Notes: generated by a model not told the origin, from the letters alone. A stretch of 64,000 nt of DNA from Acanthosepion esculentum (GCA_964036315.1 OZ038517.1:14422513-14486512), one strand, 5' to 3'; counted from the stretch's first letter, positions 1-11,347 are shown. Program-made: numbers and translations.

Positions 1-29
1 GTGAAACACTATATATTGGTCATATATAA

Positions 30-100
30 TGCACAAAATATTAGATTAAGCCTTTTCTCAGACGTGCTCCTCAATGATAAAATCTTTTCTTAAACGTTCC
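30..100 (+). repeat. dispersed repeat, first copy
   Basis: This stretch (core GCACAAAATATTAG, then CTCAGACGT and CTCAATG) recurs almost unchanged at about 2025-2093, where a solo LTR follows directly. The second copy marks the pre-insertion target of that LTR. I cannot name the family. Confidence 0.6.
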
Positions 101-314
101 TAGTATGCATTGAAACCCTATGACTATTGGATTGATCAGTTGGGCAATGAGACATAAGGTCCTTGCTTAAGTGGGGCGGGGTAATTGGTAATGTACACAC
201 TGATTGCCACTTTAAAATGTTACCAGTGTGAACCTACATGACGTAGGTAGGCCTTTGACGATATTGAAAAATCCTCTTTAAGCCAGGGAGGATGATTTGG
301 CACTAATTACTTTT

Positions 315-484
315 GAGTCCAGCAAAGTCTTTCCTCACTTCGTTTACTGAGTCCAGCAAAGTCTTTCCTCACTTCGTTTACCGAGTCCAGCAAAGTCTTT
401 CCTCACTTCGTTTACCGAGTCCAGCAAAGTCTTTCCTCACTTCGTTTACCGAGTCCAGCAAAGTCTTTCCTCACTTCGTTTTTT
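315..484 (+). repeat. 34-bp minisatellite, 5 copies
   Basis: Five head-to-tail copies of a 34-bp unit starting GAGTCCAGCAAAG and ending CTTCGTTTACC. The last copy is cut at a T-run. Copies differ by at most one or two bases, so expansion is recent. The short open frame across it is a by-product of the repeat. Confidence 0.92.
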
Positions 485-611
485 TGTCAATTTCTTTTAC
501 AGGCTTTAAATAAATGAATTTGGCTTTAAGCACTGAATTGTGCAATTCTTTCTTTCTGAACCCTTTGCCTGTCCAAGGCATTTTCCTGTGTACTATCCAA
601 ATGTCCATGCT

Positions 612-848
612 AGTTTTCAGATTTATAACTATTGTAAGGCAATTCAGGTCATTTGGCAAATTGAATGACCTGATATATAGTGTTTCACATATTAAAAAAA
701 AACCTGTGCATTACAAGTGGTGCACAGAAAGTCAAAATCATTGTTGGCTTGCAATCGTTACACACAAAAATGTCCCGGACGGTCAAAGGGTTAACAACAG
801 TCTGCTATTTAAAAAAGGAAGAAGTCATCTTAATCAGCTTTTTTGAAA
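612..848 (+). repeat. dispersed repeat, copy with foldback arm
   Basis: The first 85 bp (CAGATTTATAAC...TGTTTCACAT) match the left arm of the foldback at 1481-1698. The part from about 705 (GGTGCACAGAA...GGGTTAAC...AATCAGCTTTTTT) matches 1275-1412. The two matching stretches bracket the 24-bp minisatellite. Confidence 0.6.
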
Positions 849-849
849 T

Positions 850-1262
850 GTGCTGATATATAGTCTTTCATATAATAAAATAGATAACTTTTTGCATTTT
901 AAAGTATACAGTCTTTCACATATTAAAATATATAGTCTTTCACATAATAAAATATATAGCTTTTCGCATATTAAAGTATGCAGTCTTCCATATATTAAAA
1001 TATATAGTCTTTCACATAATAAAATATATAGTCTGTCACATAATAAAATATATAGTCTTCCACGTATTAAAATATATAGTCTCTTCACATAATAAAATAT
1101 ATAGTCTTTCACATAATAAAATATATAGTCTTCCATATATTAAAATATAGTCTTTCACATAATAAAATATATAGTCTTTCACATAATAAAATATATAGTC
1201 TTTCACATAATAGAATATATAGTCTTTCACATAATAAAATATATAGTTTTTCACATAATAAG
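850..1262 (+). repeat. 24-bp minisatellite, about 17 copies
   Basis: Head-to-tail 24-bp units of the form TATAGTCTTTCACATAATAA plus AATA, with scattered substitutions. The motif resembles the end of the neighbouring foldback arm (TATAGTGTTTCACATATTAA), so the array probably arose from that element. Open frames in both directions are artefacts of a unit length divisible by three. Confidence 0.9.
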
Positions 1263-1415
1263 AGAACTTGTGCATAACATGTGATGCACAGAACGTACAA
1301 ATCATTGTTGGCTTGCCATAGTTACACACGAAAATGGCCCTGACAGGCGAAGGGTTAACAATAGTCTGTCATTTAAAAAGGAAGCAGTCGTCTTAATCAG
1401 CTTTTTTTAAAAATA
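1263..1415 (+). repeat. dispersed repeat, second copy
   Basis: Near-copy of about 700-848: GATGCACAGAACGT, CATTGTTGGCTTGCCATAG, GGGTTAACAATAGTC, then TTAATCAGCTTTTTT. It closes the right side of the 24-bp array. Confidence 0.65.
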
Positions 1416-1480
1416 TAGATTGAATAGTAATGAAAAAAATAAAACTAAGTGTTTTTCTTCACACTGTTGCCTTTTTTTTT

Positions 1481-1698
1481 CAGATTTATAGCTACTGTAA
1501 GGTGACTCAGCTTATTTGGCAAATCGGATTTGCTGATTGTGTTTCACATAATAAAAACGTTCAAATCATAAGTTATTTACACTACACTCTGTGCATCACA
1601 TGTGATTCACACGTTTTTATCTCATGTGAAACATTATAAATCAGCACGTTCTATTTGCCAAATAAACTGAGTTGCCTTGCAACTGTTGTAAACCTGAA
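1481..1698. mobile_element. foldback (MITE-like) element, about 85-bp arms
   Basis: The left arm (about 1481-1561) and right arm (about 1612-1698) are imperfect reverse complements. Shared blocks include CAGRTTTA, TTATTTGGCAAAT, TTTCACAT and ATAAAAACG. About 50 bp of loop sequence separates them and there is no open frame. It is a non-autonomous inverted-repeat element of unknown superfamily. Confidence 0.7.
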
Positions 1699-2024
1699 AA
1701 CTGGCAATCGCGTGCAGAAAAATATTTATTTTTATTTTTATAACTACTCAATCTATATTTTTTTTAGAATCTAATAGAGAAATAAAAGAAGCGCTATAAT
1801 GAATTGTAAACAATTTTTATAGTAAAAGATCTCAAGAAAAGGTTAATGATAGCGATCTAAATCCTGATATCTTCTTATTGCCTGATGACAATGAAGATTA
1901 ATTTGAGGGTTAAAAAAATTTCCTTTTTCCAAGCGAATGGTTATAATCATTTCAATAAAGTAGAAAAAATAGATGTCTTTCATTTGAGACCTTACTTTAT
2001 CAGTCAAGGGTCCAATGGCCATAT
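1699..2024. other. AT-rich, nothing recognised
   Basis: Mostly A/T with no frame, RNA gene or repeat that I can identify. Confidence 0.5.
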
Positions 2025-2093
2025 GTGATGCACAAAATATTAGGTTAGGCTTTTCCTCAGACGTCCGCCTCAATAGTAGACTCTTTGATTAAG

Positions 2094-2328
2094 TGTTATG
2101 GATTCTTACCTATAACTACAGAATGAACTCTTCCTAACACTATGTATACTACACCTCTCAAGAGAGAGAGACGAATCGAGTCGAGCCGATACTAGTTCAC
2201 TCCAAACCAGACTGACAGTCATACTAACACCTTCCACATCTTGTATTATTATTCCGTGTAATATATCTTCGTTATTTCTACTCTTGTGTTCGTGGTGTTC
2301 TTCCTTGGTCTTGACCTGGACCATAACA
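2094..2328 (+). mobile_element. solo LTR, 235 bp, with TSD
   Basis: Starts TGTTATGG and ends CCATAACA, a perfect 8-bp inverted end with TG...CA termini. It is flanked on both sides by the 5-bp direct repeat TTAAG (2089-2093 and 2329-2333). Both ends and an internal CTCAAGAG block resemble the larger LTR at 17676-18797, so they are one family. No internal retrotransposon sequence remains, as expected after LTR-LTR recombination. A Ty3/gypsy-like origin is likely, but superfamily cannot be fixed from an LTR alone. Confidence 0.88.
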
Positions 2329-2333
2329 TTAAG

Positions 2334-3038
2334 CGTCCTTAGTTTTCCCACACTTTTAAAATCATGAATTGTGTGCACCAGATGTGATGCCCGGATGTTG
2401 AAATCACATGTCCTGGGCATCATATAGGATGCGCAGAACAGGCAATTAGTTAATTATATTTTTGAAATCAGTCTAATTTCTTTTAGGAACTGAAGAATCA
2501 GTATTTTGAAAAACGTTCTTGCAAAGTTTCTTGTTTGGTAGCATTTTAAGCGGATTGAATTAAAATTGCCTGCAGATTGTCAGTATGCGTTTTATGATGA
2601 ATGATTCTTGGCATGCCACCCATATTGGATGACCTTCCGTTTTTAGAATATACAAATGGACAAAAGGTTGGAAAGGAAACTCCCATTGATACTAAAAAGA
2701 GCAATAACAGATTTCAGAAACCTATTTTCCTGAAAAATTGTTTTAATAGAAAAATGCTATAATTTTCATTCGACAGTCGCTGTTGCTGCTCGGTCAATTG
2801 GGGTTTGGTACGTTTCGGCGTAGCCCATTTGGCGTCGCTGATTTGGCGTCAGAAAAATTTGACCGGAGGCCCCTTCCCTCCCCCGCAAAAGGATAAAAGC
2901 ATCGAAAACACCCAACTTTCAATATGACGCTTTATTCAGAGAACATCAAAAACTGCAATATGAGCACTGGTAAAAAACGATTGCTGAAGACATTAGGTTT
3001 ATAATACCCAGAAATTCATACACAGATGTCCTCAAGAA
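2334..3038. other. unassigned; contains a short shared motif
   Basis: No gene seen. About 38 bp at 2810-2847 (GGTACGTTTCGGCGTAGCCC then ATTTGGCGTCGCTG) reappear as the reverse complement at 31536-31573, next to a LINE fragment. Confidence 0.5.
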
Positions 3039-3340
3039 CACATGGCACAGTGGATAAAGGCGTCAGTTAGATCCAGTGACAGGACCCAAAGAGTGTGAGT
3101 TCAATACCTGGTTAAGACGGTAGAGAACTTGGAAAGGGGAATTAACAGGAGATAACTGATAACAGACATCCATTATACATGGCACGTGGAACTAGAACAG
3201 TCTACCCCAGTGAGCGAAATAAAGGGTTCAGTTCGACATTCCAAACACCTGAAGAAGGCCGGAGTGTACAACGGCCGAAACGTTGTAATAAATATGGCGA
3301 CAAAGATAGGGACAATAGTCCAAATAATCTACACAAAGTC
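3039..3340 (+). mobile_element. tRNA-headed SINE (family C)
   Basis: The head has an A-box-like CAGTGGATAAAGGCGT and a B-box-like GAGTTCAATACC. A conserved body follows (GGCACGTGGAACTAGAACAG) and then the tail motif CTGAAGAAGGCC...GGCCGAAACGTTG. The same order occurs on the minus strand at 29985-30262 and 54207-54515, and partly at 50265-50420. The tail holds a hammerhead-like core at 3249-3285. tRNA-derived SINEs are known from octopus, but I cannot assign a published family name. Confidence 0.72.
3246..3285 (+). ncRNA. hammerhead-like core in SINE tail, degenerate
   Basis: CTGAAGA, stem II GGCC/GGCC, then GAAA and CGTT. Stem I can form only about 2 bp, so this copy is probably inactive. 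It is listed because sister copies pair better. Confidence 0.35.
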
Positions 3341-3439
3341 TCTATTTTGTAAAATAATATCTCTCACAATTTGATTATATTGAATAAACACTGGCCTATT
3401 CCTGTGGTATACAGACAGCCTTTAGCTGCTTCCACCGTC

Positions 3440-3780
3440 TTTGCAATGTATAGTGCATCTGTGACAATCAAATCACTCCCAGCTAAGACCTGACATGCCA
3501 GATTCCATTCTGGAATGAATTGTCCCCCATTCCCTTCATTATTAAGAAGGAAGTTCTTTCCAAGAACCGCTGCTTTATGAAACACACTCCCGAGGATTTA
3601 CTTCCCAGATCCCCCCTACAATCGTTAAGTCGGGGGTCAATCGTTATCTTTCCTGCATATCATCATTAGTTGCTCTGCTTATCTTCTCTTACGTTCATCC
3701 AACAGTCTCATTCGGTATCCCTCTAGCTTGAGTGGCTCTTGGGATTTGTATTGGATGAAGCATTATTTGTAAAGAAACGA
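3440..3780 (+). pseudogene. non-LTR retrotransposon RT C-terminus, decayed
   Basis: A plus-strand reading shifts frame but shows the C-terminal signature of jockey/CR1-like LINEs: FFPRTAAL, NTLPRIYFPD and SGVNRYLS. A 3' UTR-like tail follows (GGTATCCCT...GAGTGGCTCTTGG). The open frame on the opposite strand is a shadow. It is a dead 5'-truncated copy. Confidence 0.5.
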
Positions 3781-3797
3781 ATGAAATATCAAAATCA

Positions 3798-3907
3798 AAT
3801 CCGGATCATTTGCGACAATGAATCAGATCCGGACCATTCGCGACAATGAATCAGATCCGGACCGTTCGCGACAAGGAATCAGATCCGGACCGCTCGTGAC
3901 AATAAAA
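3798..3907 (+). repeat. 28-bp minisatellite, about 4 copies
   Basis: Tandem 28-bp units ATCCGGACCATTCGCGACAA plus TGAATCAG with a few CpG-type changes. Confidence 0.9.
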
Positions 3908-3982
3908 CATAGACAATGACAAAACTACATGCTCTGTATTAAAACAGTAAATGGAAAAAAGTATAAAAATTTAATAAAAAAA

Positions 3983-4630
3983 ATTACAGCTCTAAGCACC
4001 TTACCACTAAGAACAAAGACATTATTGAACAATAAGATGTTCAACCAGGACTTTTCGTGATACTTTGATTTTGAGCCTGTTTATGGCGAGACTGCATATA
4101 TCTGGTACGCGGTAATAACAACCGAATGGTCTTGAAGAAAAAAAAGATTGTGGAGGAAAACAGTAAAGGAAGTTAAAAAGATTGTGATATTCAAATCCAG
4201 TCGAATCCATTACATTCACTTACATGCTAATACCCTTTAGAGAGTATGAATCTTATTCGTTTATACCCCCCAGCTATGACAGGCCGTGTTCTGTAGCCTT
4301 GGATGGCAACTGGTCTACGCAGAAAGAAATAGCAACCTACTGCGGGAAAAAATCAGCCTCGTCAGTCATGTATCGAAAGACACATGATCGCCTAAGCGTG
4401 TATCACGCATGGCACAAAGAAAAGAAAAAAGAAAAAAAATTTAAATGAATAAATTACAGCACTAAGCACCTCACTACTATCTAAAAACGAAGGCGTTATT
4501 AAACAATGAGGTGTTCAACCAGGACTTTTCGTGATACTTTGGTTTTGAGCCTGTTTATGGCGACACTGTGTCTGGCACAAGGTAATAAAAATCGAATGGT
4601 CTTGAAGAAAAAAAAGAATATGAAGGAAAA
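3983..4630 (+). repeat. about 175-bp direct repeat around a SINE
   Basis: About 3983-4162 and 4450-4630 are direct copies, sharing ATTACAGC, AGCACCT, GTTCAACCAGGACTTTTCG, GAGCCTGTTTATGGCGA and GAATGGTCTTGAAG. The SINE A fragment at 4190-4410 lies between them. The likely history is a local duplication with a SINE between or inside the copies. Confidence 0.75.
4190..4410 (+). mobile_element. SINE family A, 5'-truncated copy
   Basis: Contains the family A body blocks CCAGTCGAATCC, TTACATTCACTTACATG, CCAGCTATGACAGG and TAGCCTTGGATGGCAACTGG. The same order occurs at 13160, 21979, 34057 (minus strand) and 57818. This copy lacks a clear A box. Confidence 0.7.
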
Positions 4631-4664
4631 CTCCGAGTTGGGATTATTTTCTTATTAGATTCAC

Positions 4665-5310
4665 GGAATTTGAAAACAGTGATAAAAAATCCACCGCAAG
4701 GAAAATTGGTTCCCTGCATCGCGCCAGAAAGTTTTTTCTCGCCCGAATCCATACTTCAAATCTATAAATCAACCATTCGCACTTGCACGGAATACTACTG
4801 CCATATATGGTCTACTGCCCCCGCTGTTCGTCTTAAGGTCCTCGACAAAATCCAGAGACAGATATGCAATGTGATTGGTTCTGATATAGCATCTCGTCTA
4901 CAGTTGCTCTCTCACAGAGGTGACGTCGCCTCCCTCTTTTCTACAAATACTTTTACGGTAACTGCACCGACGAGCTACTTTCGCTAGTTCCCAGACTGTA
5001 TGAATTTAAACGCGACACTGGGTCGGCATCTCGATCCCACCCTTTCACTGTCGAAATGGTTAAATATAGCCGACTCTTTTAATCCAACAGCTTCATGTCT
5101 CGCGCCTCCCGTCTGTGGAATTTCCTTCCTATTACTTGTTTCCCTGATAGCTATAATCTTCAACTATTCAAATGTAGTGTCAATCGACATCTCCAGATGA
5201 CTTGATCTATTCCCTATCCTTCTCTTCATCCTTTCCTCTATCACGCCTCTTTACTCTCGCTCCCACTCTCTGTAACCCACTTCTATAAAATCGCTATTCG
5301 TTCACGCATG
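4665..5310 (+). pseudogene. jockey-like LINE RT 3' end, decayed
   Basis: The translation carries LQIYKSTIRTC, CHIWSTAPAV, VLDKIQRQICNVIG and LLSHRGDVAS. After a frameshift it continues with SFMSRASRLWNFLP, CFPDSYNLQLF and VNRHLQ. A CT-rich 3' UTR follows. It is clearly related to the better copy at 32040-32730. Both begin at nearly the same point, consistent with 5'-truncated reverse transcription. Confidence 0.75.
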
Positions 5311-5635
5311 CTCAGATTGGATATTAAGACAAAATGGAGGCAAGATTATCAATTAACATTTTCAGCTGAGAGCAAGGAGTTTATAAAACGTGAAATGATA
5401 AAAAAAAACTGTCTTTTGGGTCAACATTGACGGTAGCCTGGGTCTAAAAGATTTTGGTTGCCAGGAGACAAGCGAGGCACACCCACAAATACAATGCTAT
5501 CATGTAATTTTCATAACGAATAAATAAAGTTTTCAAAAATACTTATGGGGGAAAAAAGGGTACAATTAATTTTTTGTGGGTAAAATGTGTATTTCTTATT
5601 AATTAGTGGATATGTATGCATGTTACTGGCAATAG
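5311..5635. other. nothing recognised
   Basis: AT-rich spacer before the SINE B pair, with no open frame of note. Confidence 0.5.
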
Positions 5636-5639
5636 GGAC

Positions 5640-5878
5640 ACTTCGATGTGGTGTATTGGTTAACAAGCTTGTCTCGCTCGATCAATTACGACTGAAAAGT
5701 GAGTCCGTTCCTCACTAGATGCTCCATACTTTCGACCTTATGCCACAACTAAGCTATATTTACTAAATAGGGCACTTCGATGTGGTGTAATGGTTAGCAA
5801 ATTCGATCAAGTAATAGTGAGTTTAATACCCACGGGGTGCTCCATACTTTCGGCCTTGTGCCACATATGTTCTATCAA
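5640..5878 (+). mobile_element. SINE family B, two tandem copies
   Basis: Each copy has CACTTCGATGTGGTGTA, an A-box-like TGGTTARCAA, a B-box-like region (GAGTTTAATACCC in the second copy) and the tail GTGCTCCATACTTTCG...CTTGTGCCACA. Other copies are at 7945-8275 and 55395-55535. The tail also seeded the array at 60290-61060. Confidence 0.78.
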
Positions 5879-5964
5879 ATATGGTAGCTCCACAATCTAT
5901 ATTCATATCCATCTTTCTATCTGAGTCTCTATTCATATCTCTATATATTCATATCTATCTGAGT

Positions 5965-5967
5965 ATA

Positions 5968-6035
<68 letters not shown>

Positions 6036-6070
6036 TATCTCTCTCTCTCTCTCCCTCTCTCTCTCTATTG
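5965..6070 (+). repeat. (TA)n then (TC)n microsatellite
   Basis: About 30 TA dinucleotides followed by an interrupted TC run. The isoleucine/tyrosine/serine open frame here is not a gene. Confidence 0.95.
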
Positions 6071-6205
6071 ATATCTATCTATCTGAGTGTCTGTTCATAT
6101 CTATCCATCTGGGTCCCTATACATCTCTCTCTATATCTTCATATCTATTTCAGTCTATTCATATCTCTCTATCTCTTTTCATATCTATCTGTCTGAGTCT
6201 CTTAT

Positions 6206-7660
6206 GAATGTCCAAAACTGTGCCAATAAAAGAGTATACCCTGATGAAAAAAAGCTCCAAACTTGATTAAAATAATTTAGTATTGTTTAAATCTTAATGT
6301 TATTATTAAGAGCAAAGACCAAAGTATTTTGTGAGCATTTTAAAAACAAAATTAATAAGCAGGTCCGAAATTTTAGCTAAATATCTTCTTTTTTTTTGAG
6401 TCATCAAAATTGACGTAAAATCAATCATGTCTTCCATTAATGACACTTTTATAAACAAAAGTCAAATTTCCCGTTTAAAAATCTTGTAAAATTCAATTAT
6501 ATTTTTTTCAAAAGTTATTTTAGGAAAATTATAAAATTTAAAGTATGCTTAATGTAATTTGTAAGAAACATTACTTACATTTTTTATCAGAAAATTTTTT
6601 AAGAGAGACATGTCCGACCGTGGTGATTGGTTTTGTGAGGTGTGAATTGACGTACATCAATGTATCAACAACTTACGTCAGGGGTATTTATCGGATTGTA
6701 GGACAGAAGTGACAAAATTTGTGTTAATTTTAAGTGAAATACAATCAGGGGAAATATCTCTAACACACGTGATATTTTTTTCAGAAATGTGCATCCATAG
6801 TTTTGTCGGAGACGATTTTAATACATTTTTGACATAATAAAAAATATTTTAAAAATAGATACATGTAATAGATTTTAATAAGCTTTCTAATTTATGATCT
6901 GTAAAAATAGACCTTTTTAATAAGAGCATTTCCAGAGATTTACACTTTTAAATTTAATTTTAAAACAATTATCAATTTTATCCCTTTTTAAAAAAATTTA
7001 TAATTGAAAAAAAAAAAGAAAACAATTTTTGTAAAAATTTATTTTTCAACCGAAAAAAATTTGGCTTCAGCCAAAAACGTCCTTAATATATAATTATTCA
7101 TAAAAGCCATTAAAAGCATTTTTAATTAAATAATGTCTTAGTTTTATTGCGTTTTGTATTTTAAATTCAGAGCTAAAGTTTGGGTTTTTGCGATTATAAT
7201 TTTACAAAAAATTCATGATTTATATTCTTCAAAGCTTTTTTCAAGTTGGGGGTGGGTAACAGATGTAAAAAATATTTTTTTCAATGACTTTCTAAAAAAC
7301 AAACATTTCTGAAACAAATTCATTCATTTTTTAATAAGTTCTGAAAGTTTCATTAAATTCCGACAATTATTCGATTTTTGCAATAATTTCCACATTAATG
7401 TGTTTTCAAATGAAAAAGATGCTAAAAAAACTAATGATAAGTATTAGGTGACCTCTGACGTTAAAAAAAAAAGATTTTCAACCAAAATTTTAGACGTGCT
7501 AAAAAGGAATAAAAATTTTTTTAAAATGATTAAAAAATACTTTGGTCTCTCCTCTATTTAATAACATAAACCTTTTCGCGATAAAATTTTGTTTTTTTAT
7601 TAATTTTGGAGCCTTTTTCATCAGGGTATGCCACATTTTTTAGCGAAAAAGTGGACATAG
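6206..7660. mobile_element. 1.45-kb element with long inverted ends
   Basis: The left end (6206 on: GAATGTCC, TATACCCTGATGAAAAA, AGCTCCAAA) and the reverse complement of the right end (CTATGTCC, GCATACCCTGATGAAAAA, GGCTCCAAA) match. Similarity extends to the blocks with GACCAAAGTATTTT about 120 bp in. The interior is AT-rich with no open frame, so it is non-autonomous. The first 370 bp recur as a nested insertion at 27350-27727. Superfamily and target duplication are unresolved. Confidence 0.7.
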
Positions 7661-7944
7661 CTCCAAGAAGAAAGACGTAAAAAACAAAATTAAACAAAAA
7701 CTGTTAATAATTTATTTTATACTGTATTAAAAGATTTCTACCAATTCTACTAGTTACACAGAAACGTTTCTTCCCTACTTGTTTTAAAAAAAGAAAACAT
7801 TTATTTAAGCAACTTATATGCTAATTCTTGTGCAAAAAATAAGGCCCTAGGGGAAGGGTTGACTTAACCTTTTCCCCGTAAATTAGTTTTGGAAAAACAT
7901 TTCATTTCCAGACGATTTTTTAAAATTTGTTTTTAATATAGTAA

Positions 7945-8275
7945 TGAACAAACTGGGGCACCTTGATGTATCCAAATGGTGGCGGACATCCCTACCAGAC
8001 GTACGAGTTGACAATTGGACTCGTTTCTGTCTCAGAAGGGCATTAAAAGAATCAAGATCGACATATAAACACGTCTATAGCTGATTTTTTTTTTTTTTTT
8101 TTTGAACGTTGTTTTGGACGTGTTTATTCGTCCGTGTCTGAAACTGACACTTTCGGTAAAGACATACACGTCTACGCCGGGGAAGAGGTTAAGAGTGGTG
8201 AGATCGATTCTCAATTGGTGCTCCATACTTTCGACCTTGTGCCACATCTAAGCTATGCTTAGTAAATGGATCTAA
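7945..8275 (+). mobile_element. SINE family B copy split by an insertion
   Basis: The 5' piece (GGCACCTTGATGTAT) and 3' piece (GGTGCTCCATACTTTCG, CTTGTGCCACATCTAAGC) match family B. They are separated by about 200 unrelated bases that include a T-run of about 20. Confidence 0.65.
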
Positions 8276-8800
8276 CATTCGAGTAAATAAAAAACTTATT
8301 AAAATGCACCAAACGTCAGAGTAATGAATAGTAAGATTTATTTAATCAATGATGAATATTTTGCTGAAAATTATTTCGATCCTTACTGTAGTATTGATCA
8401 ATGTTGCAAATTAAATTCAACTTATTAACAACGCATCATTGTGAAGCCTTGTGCCTGGCGGAACTGAGTTTCTAAGTTTAGTAAATATTAGGTGAGTGAA
8501 CTGTTAAGTCTGGTTTAGCACGGAGATCTTCAGGCTTTTGTCCTGTCCTTAAAGCTGAAGCGAATATCTTTTTTTAAAAATTGAAATAAAATCTTAAATA
8601 AACGATTAAGAAAAACATACAAAATAAATTTCAACTTTACCTTATTTTCGGATTGTTAATTTTTGTTTTTAAAATCCAGAAAGGAAAATTCCTACAGTTG
8701 TGAGTAAATACTTTCCAAATTAGATTAACGAAGGAAAAATCATAGCTATTGAAAAACGCAAAGAAAAATGAAACTGAATCAAGTCATTGATTTTTTATTA
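8276..8800. other. nothing recognised
   Basis: AT-rich, without open frames or repeats that I can name. Confidence 0.5.
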
Positions 8801-9255
8801 TTTTTTCTTTCCCTCCTACTTTAATATTTCTCTTTGCTTTCTTCCTGTCTTTCGATTTTTCTTTTCCTACGCTTCTTTCCTCAATTTGTTTGGCTTTTAA
8901 AAAAATATTTTCTTCTTTCTCTCTTATTTTTCTTCTCCTAATCTCTCATAAAGAAACACCTCTCTTTTTTTACTTATTCTGCATCTACTTGTTTTCCCCT
9001 TTTCCTTTTAGTTCTTTTTCTGTTGTCTTTATTTTCCATTGTCTTCTTTTTCTTTTTTCTTTCTTCCAAGTATCTTTTTTCCTTCTTCAGTCTTTCTTCA
9101 TCTTATTCGTCTATTCTTCTTCTTCTTCTTCTTCTTCTTCTTCTTCTTCTTCTTCTTCTTCTTCTTCTTCTTCTTCTTTTCCGTTCTTTCTCTCGATTCG
9201 CTTGTTCCTCGTTCTTTTCTACGTCGTCACTTTCTCTTGGCTTTCAGTACCAAAT
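8800..9255 (+). repeat. pyrimidine-rich tract with (CTT)n
   Basis: About 450 bp of almost pure C/T on this strand, with an uninterrupted (TTC)n run of about 21 units near 9113-9178. The three overlapping low-complexity open frames are artefacts. Confidence 0.93.
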
Positions 9256-10380
9256 ATATATTTCTTTTAAACAAAAGAAAAAGAGAAAGGGAAAAAAAGG
9301 ATTATTCTCCCTCAAAACAAGACCCCCAGCGTCGTTTTTTTTTAATCAAATGAAAAGGAGGGACTGGCAAGAAAGAAAAAAGTCAACCGACCTGCATTGC
9401 ATTATCCTCTTTGATATGCTTAGCAACAAGTCAATCGATTTTCCTTAGCGTAACTTCTGGTTACCGTCAGGTAAGTGGCAGGTGTGTCACAATGTTTCTG
9501 GGTTTCTCTTCTAAGTGATAATCTCCTTCGCCTGTCAATTTGACATCCATCAACATACATTCAGAGTCTGAACTCGAAATTATGAAAAAAATAAACAGAC
9601 TCTGCCTTATCATCAATCTTTACTTCACAAATTCAAATCGAAAGTTATTTATATCTGCAATAAGTTTTTAGTCACCCTCATTATAATTTTCAAACATTTT
9701 CTTGAATTTCATTGGTTGTTAAATAAAAATAAACTTCGAGAAATTTCCATAACAAAACAATCAAAATTTGTGCAAAAATAGGATCAACTGATATAAAAAA
9801 ATATTTCTCAAATACATCCTTAATTTAAATGTTTCAAGAAATCCTATTGGCTAAAAAATAAAACATACAACATTCGCCCACGCATTTCTCAGGAAAATTC
9901 GCAACAAGCTACCAAGCCACTGGAGCCGATTTTGCTGTTAAAAAAACTATAAATAGAAACAGCAAACGAATTTTCGTCGCATTTTTAGACTGACACACGC
10001 AAAGATATACACGGGAATTATGTGTCAAAATTGCTGCTAAAGAAACAAATTTTCTTTATGAGAGATTGGAAAAATTCATACAACAAACTTTTTCACTTAA
10101 TATCTTTCATAGAAAAATCTTTTGTCTAAGTTAAATTCAATCTTTTTAATCAAAGGCAGACAACTTTTTAGACATTGAATATTTCCGGAACAGCAAAGAA
10201 GTTTTCCTCTATACCTTTGCACACATCATTACAAACAAAGAAATTGTAAATTGTGTATATAAAATTTAATCTGTTGTTTCAAACATGTATTTTTTTGTCG
10301 TGATTGAATATCGTTACCATTTGGCCATTTCTTATAATTTATGTTTGTGGATATTGCATATTTTATTTGCAGCACAATCT
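9256..10380. other. 1.1 kb with nothing recognised
   Basis: AT-rich sequence with no frame over 60 codons outside simple repeats, and no tRNA-like or inverted-repeat structure that I could find. Confidence 0.5.
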
Positions 10381-10439
10381 TAAATATTCACGCATCCTTC
10401 TTAGATCCACTACAAGCTCACATTCGGATGTGCATGATG

Positions 10440-10843
10440 GAACAATTGTCGGGTTATTTCCTCCTTAATTTCTGAAACTGTTACTAGGGGGCGCTTGTAG
10501 GAGTTACATCCTCCTTAGTTCCCTAACTCTTCACCAGGGGTCTCTCTCCCCGTGCTATAAATACCGGGCGACCTCGTGCCTCGATCTCTTTTTCCTTCAG
10601 GCCTCGTGCCGAATGCCACCTCGCGTGGAGGTGAGGTAAAATCTCTCTTTCTTCTCTATTCTTGCTGCAAAATGTAGTCCCAAAGAATTATCGTCTTGAC
10701 CTTGCGGTCAGAGGTTAAAGAACATTACCAATACACGTACGTACGAACATTTACTACAAACAATACGAACTCTTACGAACATTCACACACACAAGTATTA
10801 TTGTCTTCGTCCATTGTAAAATTGTTTTGTTTAATACACATTG

Positions 10844-10905
<62 letters not shown>

Positions 10906-11270
10906 CTTGTTTGTTTATTTGTCTTCTTTCATCTTCGGTTGGACAAATTAAGTCCGCCAATTTTCATGTAGCTGGATCTTTTAATATTCTACCAGGAGTT
11001 ACACACGTACAACAACAACACGTAAATACACACATAGTCCTCTACATAATGGTGACTTCCGACGTGATCTTAGGAAGGGCCACATTTCATTGGTGACCCC
11101 CGCCGTTCATTTGAAATCCCGCCGTTCATTTGGAAGCCCGACGTTCGTTTGGGAAAACGCCACACTATAAATACCCGTCGATATCTTTTCTCGCCCTCTT
11201 CTTTCTTGTCCGCTAGTACGACAACAATGTAAATTTCTAGCGGAAGAACGTGATCCCTTTTTCGGGACTC
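10440..11270 (+). promoter_or_regulatory. two LTR-like promoter regions
   Basis: GTGCTATAAATACCGGGCGA (about 10553) and CACTATAAATACCCGTCGAT (about 11162) are parallel TATA-box regions, each followed by a CT-rich leader. Between them, TGGTGACTTCCGACGTGATC at about 11050 resembles the start of a retrotransposon leader or primer-binding region. Together they look like fragments of LTR retrotransposon ends, but I could not define LTR boundaries. No gag or pol frame survives. Confidence 0.4.
10847..10901 (+). repeat. (TA)n microsatellite
   Basis: About 27 TA dinucleotides. Confidence 0.96.
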
Positions 11271-11278
11271 GCATGAAC

Positions 11279-11346
<68 letters not shown>
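11279..11346 (+). repeat. (CA)n microsatellite
   Basis: About 33 CA dinucleotides. The cysteine/valine open frames on the other strand are artefacts. Confidence 0.96.

Positions 11347-11347
<1 letters not shown>

Noticed and set aside
315..484. CRISPR-like array
   Set aside because: Units are contiguous 34-bp repeats with no variable spacers, and the DNA is animal.
3364..3585. 73-codon minus-strand frame with ordinary composition
   Set aside because: The plus strand of the same region reads as a LINE C-terminus (FFPRTAAL, VNRYLS), so the minus frame is a shadow.
8890..9448. Overlapping 104-141 codon Phe/Ser/Leu-rich frames
   Set aside because: They are three readings of a pyrimidine-rich tract with (CTT)n.
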